Shown here: positions 1 to 11,983 of the stretch, in pieces
Layout: every line of letters starts with the position of its first letter
How positions within the stretch are numbered: position 1 is the stretch's first letter
NCBI GenBank assembly: GCA_049999765.1
Contig: JBNGIQ010009496.1
Coordinates: 135,213-199,212, forward strand
Origin: Phaeoceros laevis
Lineage: Eukaryota; Anthocerotophyta; Anthocerotopsida; Notothyladales
Reading direction: 5' to 3'
Length of the DNA: 64,000 nucleotides
Translations under genes and position numbers: made by a program
Notes under the pieces: generated by a model
What the model saw: the letters and a program-made list of their open reading frames with translations, nothing else
The model's database searches: none
Told to the model about the DNA's origin: nothing

Positions 1-724
1 ATTGGCCATCCATTCCCAAATCCGTAGGTATCTTTCTTTTTTGCATCACCTGCTTGTCGCTGCTTCCAATTTCAGTTCTGGTTCTTGATCATGAGTCCTG
101 TTGCAGGTTTCACCACAACGCGTACTTGGCTGGAAGGCTGCTACACGCAGCAAATTCCATCAACTCGTCCCTCGTGTATCCTCTCTTGGAACTCATCTAT
201 GAGAATCAGGTACGCGACTACCTTGACTACCTGCCAAATTTTTGGCTTCCCCCGCGGGCAGCGGTACAGTACCAATCTGGAACATAGGAGTGCAGGATGC
301 TGATAGCATGGCTTTGATAGGATTCATTCTCAAATGACAATACAGCAAGGGAAACTACGGCCAGCGTCATAGGGCGATTTGTGGGCTTGGGTGGTAAGCT
401 TGGAGCCTCCACAGATCATTTTCGAGCTGGCTTTCAGGATCCTGCCACTGACCAAGCCGCTCGGATCTCATTCAAAGTACGAGTGTCTGTCATTCTTTGA
501 TGCAGCTCGGTCAGCTTGAAATTGTTTTTGCAACTCCCCTTATGCTTGGCTACTGTTTTTTACAGTACGGGTGCTCCAGAGTGGTGACCTCTACTCCAAC
601 TTTTTTGGTGAACGGTGTGCTTGTGGAGGGAGCAGATCAGACTTGGACATTTCAGGACTGGGTCAAGGTACTTGATCCTTTAATATCTGGGACTGCTCCC
701 AAAGCCTGGCTGAATTGGATGTGA
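1..724 (+). CDS. DSBA-like / thioredoxin-fold protein, 3' part (5' end outside the window)
   Basis: The pieces join into the C-terminal part of a plant thioredoxin-superfamily protein of the DSBA-like type (At1g76020/At1g20225 group). Proposed exons are about 1-27, 107-209, 321-476 and 566-724. The 107-209 exon reads FHHNAYLAGRLLHAAN, which matches the family's helical insert after the PLPYH-like position. The next exon ends in ARISFK. The last carries STPTFLVNG, the cis-proline loop of the thioredoxin fold, and stops with TGA at 722-724. Frames agree across all joins: the 27/107 junction splits an Arg codon and the later introns are phase 0. The 1-27 exon is the least certain piece. No CXXC motif lies in the visible part, so redox activity cannot be judged. 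The family is mostly uncharacterised and often secreted; the signal peptide region, if any, is upstream of the window. Confidence 0.72.
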
Positions 725-1864
725 AATCCGGGAATAGGACTGTACCCTTCCTCAGTCCTCCACTTGATTCGACTTGGCTCTTTGCTGAACTTCGACAGAG
801 CTGTGGTTGGAAGGATTTGTTACTTTAAAGATTGCGCATCCCCAGGGACTGCTCAACAGTGCTGACAATATTATATTGCGGTTGGGCTCTCTATCAAGAT
901 GGTGCATGCACCCACTGCAGGACGCTGCCCACAGGGTGGATATTCCTTGGACCTCAGTTTCTAATAATGCAGGGAACAGTCTCGCAAACAGGAGCAGCAT
1001 TAATTAAACAGAGAAGGGTTTTGGCCGGGTCTGGTCCTTTCCCATTCCTATGTCCAGGCGTTCTCGGGCCTTCCAAGTTTGTCTTCGAGATTTTAAGAAA
1101 CATAACGATTTCTGACTGCAACGTTGCCTTAGCCGTGTCATCATTCAGGTGAACGTTTGGCTAAGAAAGACCCCCTGTCGAAGGCTTAATAATCTCGGGG
1201 CCTAAGAGTAGTGTTTCTAAGAGGAAAAAGAAAAGTCTTTCTAGTTGTTGACAGCGGTCACTCTCCAAGTACTAGGCAATCTTGTAACTGGGCTTCCTAC
1301 TACTTAATCATAGAAGGCCAGGACGCCAATTGCATTCTGATAGGAGGATGACTTTTTCCTTTGATTAACCAACATGAAGCTGTCACAGTGAGAACCAAGC
1401 TTAGCTTGGCAAAAAATGTTTCAATTTCTCTCTATAGGAGAGAGAAAAAAAAATCCTAAATCCACTAGCAACTGTGTTTCATGTTCCTGACGTCTCTGCA
1501 AACCCACATTGAAATCATCCTCTTAGTAAAAGGTTCGAAACTCTGATTCACCATCATGAAGGGGCACGAAATGGACCCTAACAGTGAAATCTTACATTTT
1601 TTGTGCTGTTAACAGAAAGGACAGCAGTGCTGGACGTTGAATAAACGGGAGAGCAGCCTGCATTTATTTTGAAATTGTTGCCTGCACAAGGTGGTGAGTT
1701 CAAAACAGAAGTCAGCACCGAATTGCATAGCACCTTCCTCTGGTATAAACTTACGCTACTTTTGGCGAATAGATTGTATACCGGCACAAGACTAGTTCCA
1801 CACATTCACAAAGAATGTCGGATGATGTCAAAGAACACACAGCGCACCTGAACTGAAGGGGTTG
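725..1864. other. Intergenic, 3' flanks of two genes
   Basis: No ORF here resembles a known protein. The stretch holds the 3' flanks of the + strand DSBA-like gene and of the - strand bHLH gene. Two small perfect hairpins lie close together: six-base arms at about 1395-1409 and nine- to ten-base arms made of TC/GA at about 1425-1447. Their role is unknown. Confidence 0.6.
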
Positions 1865-4800
1865 TTATTGGCGTCGTGGAGAATCAGCAGTATGTTTCGG
1901 CGACTTTGAGGACTCCCCTGAAATATCCCCTGCGTCTCTGTTGTCCCTGGGTGGACGTCCTTTGTCAGCTGCAGCACTTCCAGTCGCTGGTGGACCGGAG
2001 CAAACAACTGCAGATTGTTCAGGGCGCTGCCGCTCAACTGCCATTAGGCCCTGACCAGAAGCTCCCTGGACACCTGCTGTCTGAGGCCTTGGACCGTTGC
2101 TAGAAATCGCAGTAGCTAGCGAGATTGGCATCAAACAGAGCCCCTTGCTCTGCAGATACTGCATAGCCGTGCCCATGTCTTCTTCCATTAGACGGGCCAC
2201 TTGTCGTTCTGTCAAAGCAAGCCCTTCCGAGGGAGGACCAGAAGCTCCACCACTACGCCCAATAGTCGCAGCTACAAAGCTACTAGGACCCTGAAAACAA
2301 ACCATAAAAAGATAGTCAGATACAACGGCTTCTAGATCATAGAGCATTTAACCATTTGGCTGACAGTCCACAAATTTGACCCTTGTAAGTGTACAACTAC
2401 CTCGGCGGGAAGATCCGCAACAAGTGGAGCAACGGCACCCGCTCCACCCAGTCTACTCATGCTCAATACCTGCACAAGCAATAGACTTGTTCGGATGCTG
2501 AAAAACACTCGAAAAAACTGTGAAGGGTGTTGTCAAGATGTCAGGAACTCACTTTGACTTGCAGTTGAAGAAATTTGACGTAGTCAATGATTTCATCCAG
2601 CATAGACGCCTTGTCAGTCTGCAGTAAAAACAGAAAATTAGAACGAGAAAAGACAGACTTTCTAGCTTTTGCTTAGAGTCACCCCTCTCAGACATGATGG
2701 CGCAAGCACAACTACAGGTAAACTCTATGCCAAGATTCAACCATACTTAACAGGTACGCAGTTTCCAACAAAAAAAATTAGCAAATGAACACACGAAGTA
2801 CCTTGTTGGAGTTGGGCACAAGCTCTTGCAGGGCTTTCATTCGTTCTGCTATCCTTTCCCTTCGAAGCTGAGAATACCAACAAGATACATCTTATTAGCC
2901 TCTAAAAAAACGAACAATTGATTGTTAGCTCTCTACCACTACTGATGAATCTAGATGTGGATTGATCACCCGAGTAACCACAAAGCATACCCTCTCTGCA
3001 ATGCTGTGTGGATCGGTAGCCTGACCACGTCGTGCACGGACTCGTGGCCTTGCAACTGCGGGGACACCAGGACCCGTTCCCTGATGGGCAGGAGTAGCTT
3101 GAGTAACGTAAACTTGTGCTTGAACGGATGCAAGCCCTTGACTTGTGGGGTTTCCCTGCAAAACGACATCCAGGCGGTGAGAACCTTCCACCATCTGGTG
3201 CGCAATTGCGCAGGCATCTAACTAGGAGGCAGACGATTACTTCCTACGCTTCTTCTCACACCGAATGCGCAGTCAACAAGGAACGTGCACCCACCTGCTG
3301 ATGACTCTGCTGCCTGAGCAGCGGTGACTGCCCCAAGTGTGCAACTCCGAAGCTTCCAAATGGGCCCTGGGGTACGTCTCGTCCCTGCACAAGTCGAATC
3401 ACAAACGTTCGCTCTCAGCAGTAGTAGACCCAGAGTTGAAATACCTCCAAATCGTTAGTGACTTCCGCGAACGGAGTCTTAGAGTTGCCAAGCGTGGTTA
3501 CCGATCGGTTGTCCCTGGAGATTTCGTCATCCTCCCGACCTCTCTTGCCACGAAGCGCTTCAGTGTTTCCAGCTTCTCCTTTGTTCTGTGTCAAAGTCAT
3601 GGGAAGGGGGGGCACTCCACCCACGTAAGGCTGGCGCCATGTCGGAGCAATAGGAGGTGGTGACTGGTCCCGATGAGGCTGGCCAGCCGAACCTTCGCTG
3701 CCACTGCTTCCGACAGAAGGAGATCTCTGAAGCCTTGCTGGACCTGCCGCCAAAACTCCTGCACAAAAGGCAGAGAAGGAACTTTCAGCTCAAAGGACGA
3801 TGTCAGGCAACTTTAGGTCGGAAAGCCACCACACGCTTTACGAGCGCGGATAAAGGAATAGACACATGAACCGATGATACCTGAATGATCCTGCAGTCCA
3901 TGTTGCTGCGGAAGGCGAGAAGCCAGAATCGTGTCATCGGTCGAGTAGTGCATCATCTCGACTCCAGCTCTAGGATTGTCAGAACCTTCCTGCATGCCTT
4001 GCCCGGCGAATGAGCCAGCCATGACTCCCGGAGGCATGAGTGACATTGTGAAGAGCTTTTGCGATCCGTGAAGAGGTCCCACGGAACCGACGTCCATTGC
4101 TGTGGTGGTTCCTCCGGCATTGAAATCCCAAGGCAGAGTGCTTCGACCACCGATGTCCGACCAACTGGGCAAGGAAAACATCTGATCCAATAACTCGTCC
4201 ATAACAGGAGGGTGCTGCTCCAAGTGGTCGTAGTGAAGCGACTGATGCGGCGACTGGTGCATCAGGCCAGGCATCCCGGTGCCAATTGCCCCCATGTTCA
4301 CCCCTGCTCCCGCAAGAGCGGATCTGCCGGACCCGAAGGCTGGGATCGAAACCCGTGTTCCCAGCAGAGAACCCTGCTGCATATCACTGGATAACTGATG
4401 AGACAAGCCTGCCTGCTGCTGCTGCTGCTGCCTGCCTGACAGTGCGGATTCCCAACCGTGGGAAGGTAATGCACTGAGCGAAGCTTGTACAGACGCTAGA
4501 CTCGGGAAACAAGAGGAAGACAGAAGTGCGGAAGTGCGGCCAGTGACATCTTCACGAGGCTGCCCGTCTCCCGTATCCAAGCCAGTGGCAGTGACAAACC
4601 CGGACACGGTGTGTTGTCTGCATCAATTACCAGGAAACTGCCGTCAATAAATGCAACAGAAAGACTGGCACCCGCACTCTATAAGCCATGGCAAGTGCAG
4701 GCGCACTACCCGAATAAATGTCACACTGACAGCCAACAACAGCCAAACAACAGTATAAGACATTGCTAACAGCTTTCAGTCACCATCGATCGCAGCCGGG

Positions 4801-6455
4801 AAGGGGACAGGTCCATGCAACCATTCCAGGAAGCCAGCGCGGTACCCTCGCTCTCAATCAAATGCCAGTGAAAGTGAACACCAGAAGATTCCAAAGCAAG
4901 GAACGGAAGAAGAGAGCTTTGGAGGAAGCGCGACCCAAAAACGTTCCCTTCTCAGGGGTCGTGCAACACAAAGGTCACTCGGAAAACAGCAACTTGAAGC
5001 ATGACCTGACCGGCTGAATTCCCTTCGCCGCAAGGACGACAGAGAGGAGAAGCGCAGCAACGAACTGGATCTGCGCCTGCGATTGAAGGAAAAGCTAGCG
5101 AGGAGGCACAATTTGGCAAGATGAGAGAGAAGGATTGCACTGGGGCACAGGAGGCGCACAGCCAAAAAGCAGGTTTGCAGCCTCTGCCTAGCCCGCGGGA
5201 AAATGGCAACCAATGGACGAGGCTGTGTGCTTCACCTGCACCTTGCGCGATTCTACGAGAACGTTAACGTTGAGGCCTACAAGCTGCTTTCGAAAGCATT
5301 GCACCTCTGCAGGTGCATTGCCAGGGACACAGTCACCAGTGTAGCAGCACAGCAAGACACAGAGCTCTGACACACGCATTGTTCACATCCGCAGAAAGAC
5401 GTAGGCCGAAGCACAGGAAGGCGGGACTAGGCAAGGCAACTGATCCCTTGTCCCGACGGTGGGAGCAGGCACACCTCACAACAGGACATATCCGGCTGCT
5501 TGCTCATCCAAGCAACCGGCTAAGACCGCTCCAAGTCCAAATTACAGTAACCGCAGCATTTGCTTGTGTAGGCAACCAGCTCAGATCACGTCACAAGCAG
5601 GCCAGGGTGGACCAAGGCAGCTAGGTCTCTGTCTACATGGAAAGGAGCCAACTGCTGCGGTCGACTATTCAGCTGAGAAGAGCAACCGGCTGGGCAACAG
5701 GCAATTGAGCTTCTACGCTGGCTGATCTGAGCAGCCTGCAGGACCGGAGATGGAATTGGACCACAATTCGGGCATTGACCATAAGCGCTAGCTGCCTGCG
5801 CAATGCGCAATGCGCATTCCCCGTCCCAAGGTCATCACGAGCACAGAGCTGGATTCCAAGGGACCTGAAGGAATGCAACATGCTGGCAGCTAGCTGGCTA
5901 CAAGCGAATGCTTGCAACAAAGCCAGGAAACAGCCAAGCCAAGCCAGGGAGCAGACAAAGTTGAATTGCGGGAGACGGGAGCGGAGCAAGGGACAGGAAG
6001 ATGGAGAGCAGCAATGCCAGAGACACGGCAATTGAAGAGGCAGACAATTTCCCACTGGCCGCCCGGGAGCAGAAGCGAGAATGCAGCAACACAAGAGGAC
6101 TCCCGAGCAGGGATTGCAAGCAGGCAGCGTACAAGGGAAAGCCTGAGAAATGCTGGTGCTGTTGTTGCTGCTGCCGTCGCTCGTGCTCCTCCGCCTGGAC
6201 CTGCTGCTGCTGCTGGTGCCGGCGAGGAGGGAAGTCGGATGCGGACGCTGCTGCTGCTGCTGCTGCTGCTTGAGGAGAGGCCAAGGCCTGAGGAGGAGGA
6301 GGAGGAGGTAGAAGAGGCGAGCCGGAGAGGGGAGGAGGAGGCGAGGAGTGAGGCAATGGCTGCTGCTGCCGCTGCTGTCGGTGCTGCTGCTGCGCTTGCC
6401 GGTTATGTTGCTGCTGCTGCTGCTGCTGTTGTTGCCTGAGGTAGTCATCTGACAT
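1865..6455 (-). CDS. bHLH transcription factor, subfamily XI (LRL / UNE12 group)
   Basis: Nine exons on the minus strand join with consistent phases: 6455-6133, 4617-3881, 3758-3445, 3384-3295, 3155-2991, 2867-2802, 2618-2553, 2469-2401 and 2290-1865. They give about 751 residues. The start is the first ATG of exon 1 (MSDDYLRQQ), because exon 2 has no in-frame ATG. The bHLH lies at about residues 534-590: basic region [16 protein letters not shown] with the H-E-R DNA-contact residues, then helix-loop-helix to [14 protein letters not shown]. The C-terminal block [20 protein letters not shown] and [12 protein letters not shown] are hallmarks of subfamily XI (LOTUS ROOTHAIRLESS1-LIKE, UNE12). 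An acidic/aromatic motif [16 protein letters not shown] lies near 248-263. The family acts in the nucleus, in root-hair/rhizoid and reproductive development. The protein is longer than typical family members because of a Q/P/A-rich exon 1. Intron 1 is about 1.5 kb; the rest are short. Confidence 0.9.
6150..6440 (-). repeat. CAG/GCN trinucleotide tracts inside bHLH exon 1
   Basis: Several separate runs of CTG/GCT (plus strand) are read on the minus strand as polyglutamine, with one polyalanine run of eight, interspersed with proline runs. They lie at the N-terminus of the bHLH protein (about residues 8-102). The runs are interrupted by CAA codons and other residues. Because of the repeat, long ORFs open in several other frames; those are not genes. 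Confidence 0.8.
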
Positions 6456-8240
6456 GGTCAGGCTCTCGTGAGGAATGCATCCTCTTGCTCTTCTCTCTCC
6501 AGAGGCGCGCGCGCAAGGCGGTGCCTCCTTCCTGGCTGGCCGTGGCTGGCTGGCTGGATGCCCCGCAAAGGTCGAGCGAGGCAGGCGTGCCTGTCGACTT
6601 GCGAGTCGGGAGCGTGACGGGGTGAACGACGATGCGAGGAGGCTTGCAAGTAGGCGCGAGTAGTCCGCGCTTCAGGGGAGAGAGACGAGATACTCCCGGG
6701 TCGGGTCGGCCTTCTACCCCCCCGCGCCGAATGGTACTTTACCCCCTGCTGCCCTGGCAACCAGTCACCAGAGTCATCCGTGATCGGCCTGGTCTGTCTA
6801 CGGTTGAATGGCTGGCTGGCCGGGATGGTTTTCTGTTTTCAGGCGTCCTGTCCTGTCCCGGTCGTCGCGCAGCGCACGACCTGAGAGGTGTGTTGTGTTG
6901 TCTGCTTGCTGCCAGTCACGACCCGGCCCAGCAATGGGGCTTTTGAGCATAGCCGCATAGCCTTGTTGTAACATGGAAATTTCGTTTCACCTTTCCACAT
7001 AACATGTCATATAGAGAAAGGGATAGATAGATATCATCATATCAGGACATCATATCAGCGGCAGCAGGAGTCCATGTAATCTATGAAAGTACGCCACGCC
7101 CACGTATTGTACGAGGAGTAAGTAAAAATTGTACTGTAGAAGGCGGAGGAGAAGAAACAAGAAGCGGAAGCAGGTTTGGCATCGGATCAGCGGGACGTGT
7201 TGGCCGTGGAGGGGCCCGGCGTGGGACCATGAATATTTGGGCTGTGGCGCCCAGCCTGCCCTGCAAGGCCTTTGGGGGGCCGTTGGTGGCCCCCCGGTCC
7301 GGTGCATCGCCTAATTATTCCCTCTTGAGCAACCGACCCCATTTTTTTATTGCTTTAATTTTGCCCCACCCCTCGTGTAGGCCCTAGTTATCTGTCGGTG
7401 GGTGAGGCCAACCCCCATAACGTCCGTGGCGCCTTTCACGTCATCATATTCTCGTAAACCCCAGCCAGCAGCAAATCCGTCGATCGCGCTACCCAGATAT
7501 ATCGTTACCCTCGCTAGTGTCCAAAACAAAGGAAGCAACGCAAAGCCGAGGGGGACAATTCGGAGATGATGAATGATAATAACAGGCAGTGCAGTGCATG
7601 GGCATGATGACTCCTTCTCCGTCCCCTGCTTGCTCACGCATTGCACTGTGGGTAATTATAGGCCACCGGAATATTCGACCGGGTGGGTAAAATTAGGGTG
7701 GGCCGTTGGGGGAGTTTCCAGCGCCTGAAGAATGGAATATGTTATTTAGCTAGCCTCGACTCGTAGCAGCTAGCGCGCTTATCAGGCAGCAGGGGACACG
7801 CGCGCGCGCGGGGAGTTGTTTGCCTCCCACAAGCGGCCATACAACTGTAGGCGCGGCGAAGGGCCGATCTATTTGGGCTTTTGGGGGTGGGGGCGGGGCC
7901 CCAAACCCGACCCGACCGACCGCGGCGAATCCCGCCCACACGCTTGCCCTTGCTGCCTACACTACACACGGCCTGCTTCGACTCGATACATGAAATACGA
8001 CGACGCAACACCTTATTTTAACGCTGTGACGCCAAATCCAATAATATAGGCTTGCCTCATGCCCTTGTGCCCCCTTCCTTGCTTGCCCTCGGCCAAACCA
8101 CTTGCGACTCCCGTCATGCACCCAGCGACATCCTTCCTTGTCCCCTTGGCCCCTCTCCTCCCTCTCTACTAGGAGGAAAAAACAAAAGGCATGACATAAG
8201 TGGATTGTCTTTGGCATCCGTCTCCTCTTTGTAGGGTAGC
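6456..8240. other. Upstream region of the bHLH gene, no gene recognised
   Basis: About 6456-7330 should contain the 5' UTR and promoter of the minus-strand bHLH gene. It is GC-rich up to about 6950, then AT-rich around 6960-7140. No convincing core promoter could be picked by eye. 7330-8240 is mixed-composition non-coding DNA with a short GC-alternating run near 7797-7811. No ORF resembles a known protein. Confidence 0.5.
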
Positions 8241-8440
8241 CTCTAGGGGCTACTTTGTTGCGATTTTTGAAGGAGCAAGCAAAAGGAAGGAAGGATGTTG
8301 AATAGTGCATCCCATGTGGGGCTTCATCCCTCAATATCTTAGGCTATAAGGGCTCCTTTGCGGAGGCTTTTCAAGGAGCAAGGAAGGAGAAAGTACATTG
8401 GATGGTGCCTCCGCTCTTGGGCTCCTGCTCATAAATATAT
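8241..8440. repeat. Imperfect tandem repeat, two units of about 100 bp
   Basis: Unit 1 (about 8241-8337) and unit 2 (about 8344-8440) share, in the same order, a GGGCTNCTTTG motif, a TTTTNAAGGAGCAAG motif, a purine-rich run and a GGTGC/AGTGC block before an AT-rich end. Identity is only partial, so the duplication looks old. No coding potential is seen. Confidence 0.5.
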
Positions 8441-8939
8441 AAAAGACTACCTTTACCTTCAACATGAAAGTCGTGAATGGAACTATGGAGTTAGGTCTTG
8501 TATGTCTTGTAATTTATTTTAATTGCTTGCCAAATTCAACCTCCATGTCCTTACCACCAAGCAATGTTGACTCAGTTCCTAGTGACCGGCACCGGTAAGG
8601 ATCAAATGGCTTTGACCTAATCCTTGAGGTTTTAGTTTGACACTAATCTAGTCGGCCACTAAGATTGAGTACTTCAACTTCTTCTTATGAGTTGGTATTT
8701 ACTTTGAACTCGTTAGCGATTCATTCTTACGAGATGAATGCTTTTCCTATTTCATTTTTCAAAGGATTGTCACCATGTACATGCACAAGTACCTCTTCCC
8801 ACATAGTTGGGTTTAAGCAATAACTCGTGTCACCTTAATTTTAAGCAATTAACTAGCATAAATCAATCAAAGTAGGTAAAAAATAATCAAATCATTGGTT
8901 TATTAACCACTAGAACCACCGGTTAGAATTCATATAAAA

Positions 8940-9365
8940 AGAATCATCTGCTTGAAACACATGTGTCCGCTAGGAAGATAGAGTTAATATAAAAGGAGAA
9001 GATAGAGTTAATGTAAAAGGAATCATCCAGATGCTTGGAACAAAACACATGTATTTCCACGGGTAGGGGTAGGTAATGAAAGCCAGCAAGCAAGTTTGGA
9101 TGAGTTACCAAGGAATTGAACCTTGAATACAACACATATGTTCACACGGGTAGGAGATGTCTACGTCTAATCGTTATGCGAGCCAGCAAGTAAGTTTGGA
9201 TGAGTTACCATAAAGTTAGCATAGTGGTTGCGGAGATTGGAGATTAGCCTGGTGGTGGTAGTGGTGGACTTTATCAACGTCAACAACTCTAACCAACGAT
9301 GTGAGAAACTAAATTATCGATGGACTCTATCATCGTCAACAACGTTAGCCAAGGATGTCACAAAA
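8940..9365. repeat. Cluster of short tandem and interspersed direct repeats
   Basis: Three repeat pairs lie within 430 bp. A 24-bp unit starting GAAGATAGAGTTAAT occurs twice head to tail at about 8974-9021. A 30-bp block ending GTTTGGATGAGTTACCA occurs at about 9080-9110 and again at about 9180-9211. A block of about 37 bp containing CGTCAACAAC occurs at about 9266-9302 and 9324-9360. This looks like a local satellite-like patch or a decayed element. No protein is recognised. Confidence 0.6.
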
Positions 9366-9929
9366 AAAATTGTCAAAAATAATATCCATGTGTTCTCTCA
9401 TGGCCTTAAGCTGCATGATTCATTCATTTATTCAATAGACTCTTTGTGTTAGTTACTTTGATGCTACCAATAGAGACCCTTTAAGTGTCAATGTGTACAT
9501 GATAACGACTTTCAAGCATTTTAGCTAAAAATTCAGTTAGATAAAAAATAAAAAAGCTTATGTAGGACCTTCACGCACATAGTATTACGGTCCTCGTCGA
9601 CCACCTGCGGTCCCCTCAATTGGTCGTTGGCTCAAACCAGACTAAAACTACAGAATCCAGCTGTGCAAATCATGTACTACGAACCAATACTTTCCCGCAC
9701 AGTTACATGTCAAGAAAGGCAGTTTGACGTGAGAGACAGGGTGAAAAGAAAAGCATGACTTGAAACTTCAAGTTGGCAGGCACGCTTTCACCCAAGTTCC
9801 GGTGAACAAAAGTAGTTTAGCGCAAGTGCTCGATTGCAACTACCAGCTAGATGCCATGAGAGCCAACTCCATTGCCTACTCAGATTTTGTCCGAGTCATG
9901 GTTGGGGCAGTTCGTCCGACATGGATTGG
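9366..9929. other. Non-coding AT-rich stretch
   Basis: No gene, RNA or clear repeat was recognised. Short ORFs are of random-expectation length. Confidence 0.4.
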
Positions 9930-10470
9930 TCAATTGCCCCACCTGTCGATGAAGCCTTGCACTCCATATTCTCTGACTCTGGCTCTCACGTCTAGATTGC
10001 TGATGGGTTGTATGCGGAATTCTTGAGAACTCCTGTAAGAGCAGAAAATTAGCATGAGGGTAGTGGGACTTCGAGAATCAATGGAGACTTGGTGTCTTGT
10101 TTGCAAATTTGAAAAGAATAGTATGGGGGAAGGCAACTTACACTTGAAGTCCTTCCTCCAGGCAGCGGTCGAGTTCTTCGTCCCTCTGAATTTGGTCCCA
10201 CCAAGTGGCATCGTCCTCGTCCCAGGCTATTGCCTTCTCATTTAGATGTTCACCCAGAGAAACCCAGATCGGTCGAGCCTCCGTTGCTAGAGGGTGCTCC
10301 AGATGAGGTGCTCTCCAGCAGCAGATGCCGTGGGTAAACCAATACCACCCACGCCTGACATAGTGTGATAAGGCAACATGGTTCCGGTCGCTATAGAACT
10401 GTAACATCCTTGTATAATCGGCAAACTCCTTTGCTCCAGGGACTTGGTGTGGTAGATACAAAAGTGAAGG
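9930..10470 (-). other. Unidentified ORF remnant, minus strand
   Basis: A minus-strand reading frame at 10461-10138 encodes about 107 residues of normal composition, including WYWFTHGICCWRAPHLEHP and an acidic stretch ending in DRCLEEGLQV. A second piece in another frame (to 9930) contains NLDVRARVREYGVQGFIDRW. A GT donor-like site lies just after LEEGLQ, so the two pieces could be exons of one gene or parts of a decayed transposable element. The family is not recognised. The AT-rich, gap-containing surroundings favour a mobile-element remnant. Confidence 0.3.
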
Positions 10471-10504
10471 GTGAGGTGTAGGGCGGATCTTGTGTAGGAC
10501 TTAC

Positions 10505-10763
10505 ACCATCCGCATTTTGGGAGGCTCCACATGGCGATATAATTGCGGGAGAAGCTCGGATCCTTGATGAGCTTGTGGAAGAAGGAATTCAGCTAAGGGA
10601 TGCTTACTTAAGAAAGAAAGCTTTTTGCTCACTTCCAGTAAACAAAGAAGAAAATATTAAACAAGGGGACATCAAGAAGACGTACCTTTTCATGACAAAC
10701 ACGAAAATATACTTCTATCCATGGAAGATTGTTGGCCTAGAAGTGCGGGCTGCTAGGTTCTGA
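10505..10763 (+). other. Unidentified ORF remnant, plus strand
   Basis: A plus-strand frame reads SAFWEAPHGDIIAGEARILD, then ELVEEGIQLRDAYLRKKAFC, then KKTYLFMTNTKIYFYPWKIV, and stops at 10761-10763. Composition is protein-like (mixed charged and hydrophobic residues), but the family is not recognised and no start or splice site is evident upstream. It faces the opposite way to the unidentified minus-strand ORF that ends about 45 bp upstream. Confidence 0.3.
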
Positions 10764-11407
10764 CCTTCATGTGTCTCACTATGCTTGCAGCAGATTCTAT
10801 CTGAATGACTATTTGGTCATGTTGTTGAAAGGTGTCAATCACAACATCGCCAATTTTTAGCCCCTCATTCCGACCATGCAAGACGGTGCATACTTGTGTC
10901 GGACTAAACACCTTATCCGTGGCACCAGTGCTAAGCAACCTTGTATAATGTTAGCATATTTGAATTAGGCGGCCTACGGCCGTATTCTGAACCACGTGCT
11001 CACCCGGCCAGTGGATAAACAACCAATACACAATCATTGTTGCACCGTATTTCAATACCGTATCATACGGTCAGGAAAAATACACGTATAATACGTATTA
11101 ATAATAATTAAAATATATAAAAATACGTAAGTGAAAAAAAACGGTAGTTAGTATCTAGGTACCTCACTTTAATCTTAAACCCTGTACACAACCATACATA
11201 ACACAAACACAACTTAACTAGAGAGTCAAGGAAATATCCAATTGGGGTAAGGACGACTATATAACCTAAGGAGGGTGTCTTCTCATGGGAGGAGATGGCA
11301 TCTGCTTTGGTAGGAGGTACTTCCTTGCTCAAGTCCGGTCCACACAGAACGTACGTGAATATTTGAAATATCAGTATGCTAATAAAAGAGGCTAGGGCTA
11401 GCATTGA
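10764..11407. other. Non-coding AT-rich stretch before the first gap
   Basis: AT-rich, with several TACGTATTA-like and CCGTAT-like words between about 11040 and 11130. No gene recognised. Confidence 0.4.
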
Positions 11408-11507
11408 NNNNNNNNNNNNNNNNNNNNNNNNNNNNNNNNNNNNNNNNNNNNNNNNNNNNNNNNNNNNNNNNNNNNNNNNNNNNNNNNNNNNNNNNNNNNN
11501 NNNNNNN
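11408..11507. other. Assembly gap (100 N)
   Basis: Exactly 100 consecutive N bases, the conventional placeholder for a gap of unknown size. Reading frames drawn across it have no meaning. Confidence 0.99.
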
Positions 11508-11509
11508 CA

Positions 11510-11983
11510 ATGCCAAGATCCAGCCATCAGCACATCACAGCGTCATCATTTATCACGGTTGGGGATTTTGCAAAGGCAAATATGGGGAGGCCAACTCAGC
11601 AGCCTGTCGCAATTGCTACACAAAGACAAGTCAAGCGGCCACCCACAGCGGACCAGGTGGAACTGTTCGCTACCAACTTAAAAAGATTCTTTGAACCTAG
11701 TGTGTTTGCATATGCAAGGGAGCAGCTTGATGACTAGCGAGAGTGGAACATCAGAATTAATGGTTTCTGGGAGATGCCACATGAAGCAAATGATGTGGAG
11801 CTCGTAGGGAAGAGGGATAAGCAGTGGTTTCAGGAGTACTACCAATATGACATAGACAAGATCTTTGCTCTGTGGAGATCTCCCCTCTGCCGAGAAAAAT
11901 GGCTCACTGAGAAGGAGGTCTCCCCACTGCCGAGAAAAATGGCACACTTTTACATTTTTTTTTTAGGTGCAAAGGACTCATAA
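11510..11983 (+). pseudogene. Broken ORF of unknown family next to the gap
   Basis: A plus-strand frame reads RQVKRPPTADQVELFATNLK, then RFFEPSVFAYAREQLDD, and meets TAG at 11735-11737. The sequence after the stop continues as protein-like text (WNIRINGFWEMPHEANDVEL, then RDKQWFQEYYQYDIDKIFAL). The end contains a local duplication: CTGCCGAGAAAAATGGC occurs at about 11886-11902 and again at about 11928-11944. The stop and the duplication suggest a dead gene, probably from a mobile element. No family is recognised. Confidence 0.35.

Noticed and set aside
1395-1447. Rho-independent-like terminator hairpins
   Set aside because: This is a eukaryotic nuclear locus; small perfect hairpins with A-runs have no such role here.
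5669-6448. A 259-residue minus-strand ORF and a 175-residue plus-strand ORF overlapping bHLH exon 1
   Set aside because: They are produced by the CAG/CTG repeat being open in several frames. The MSDDYLRQ frame splices into the conserved bHLH, the others do not.
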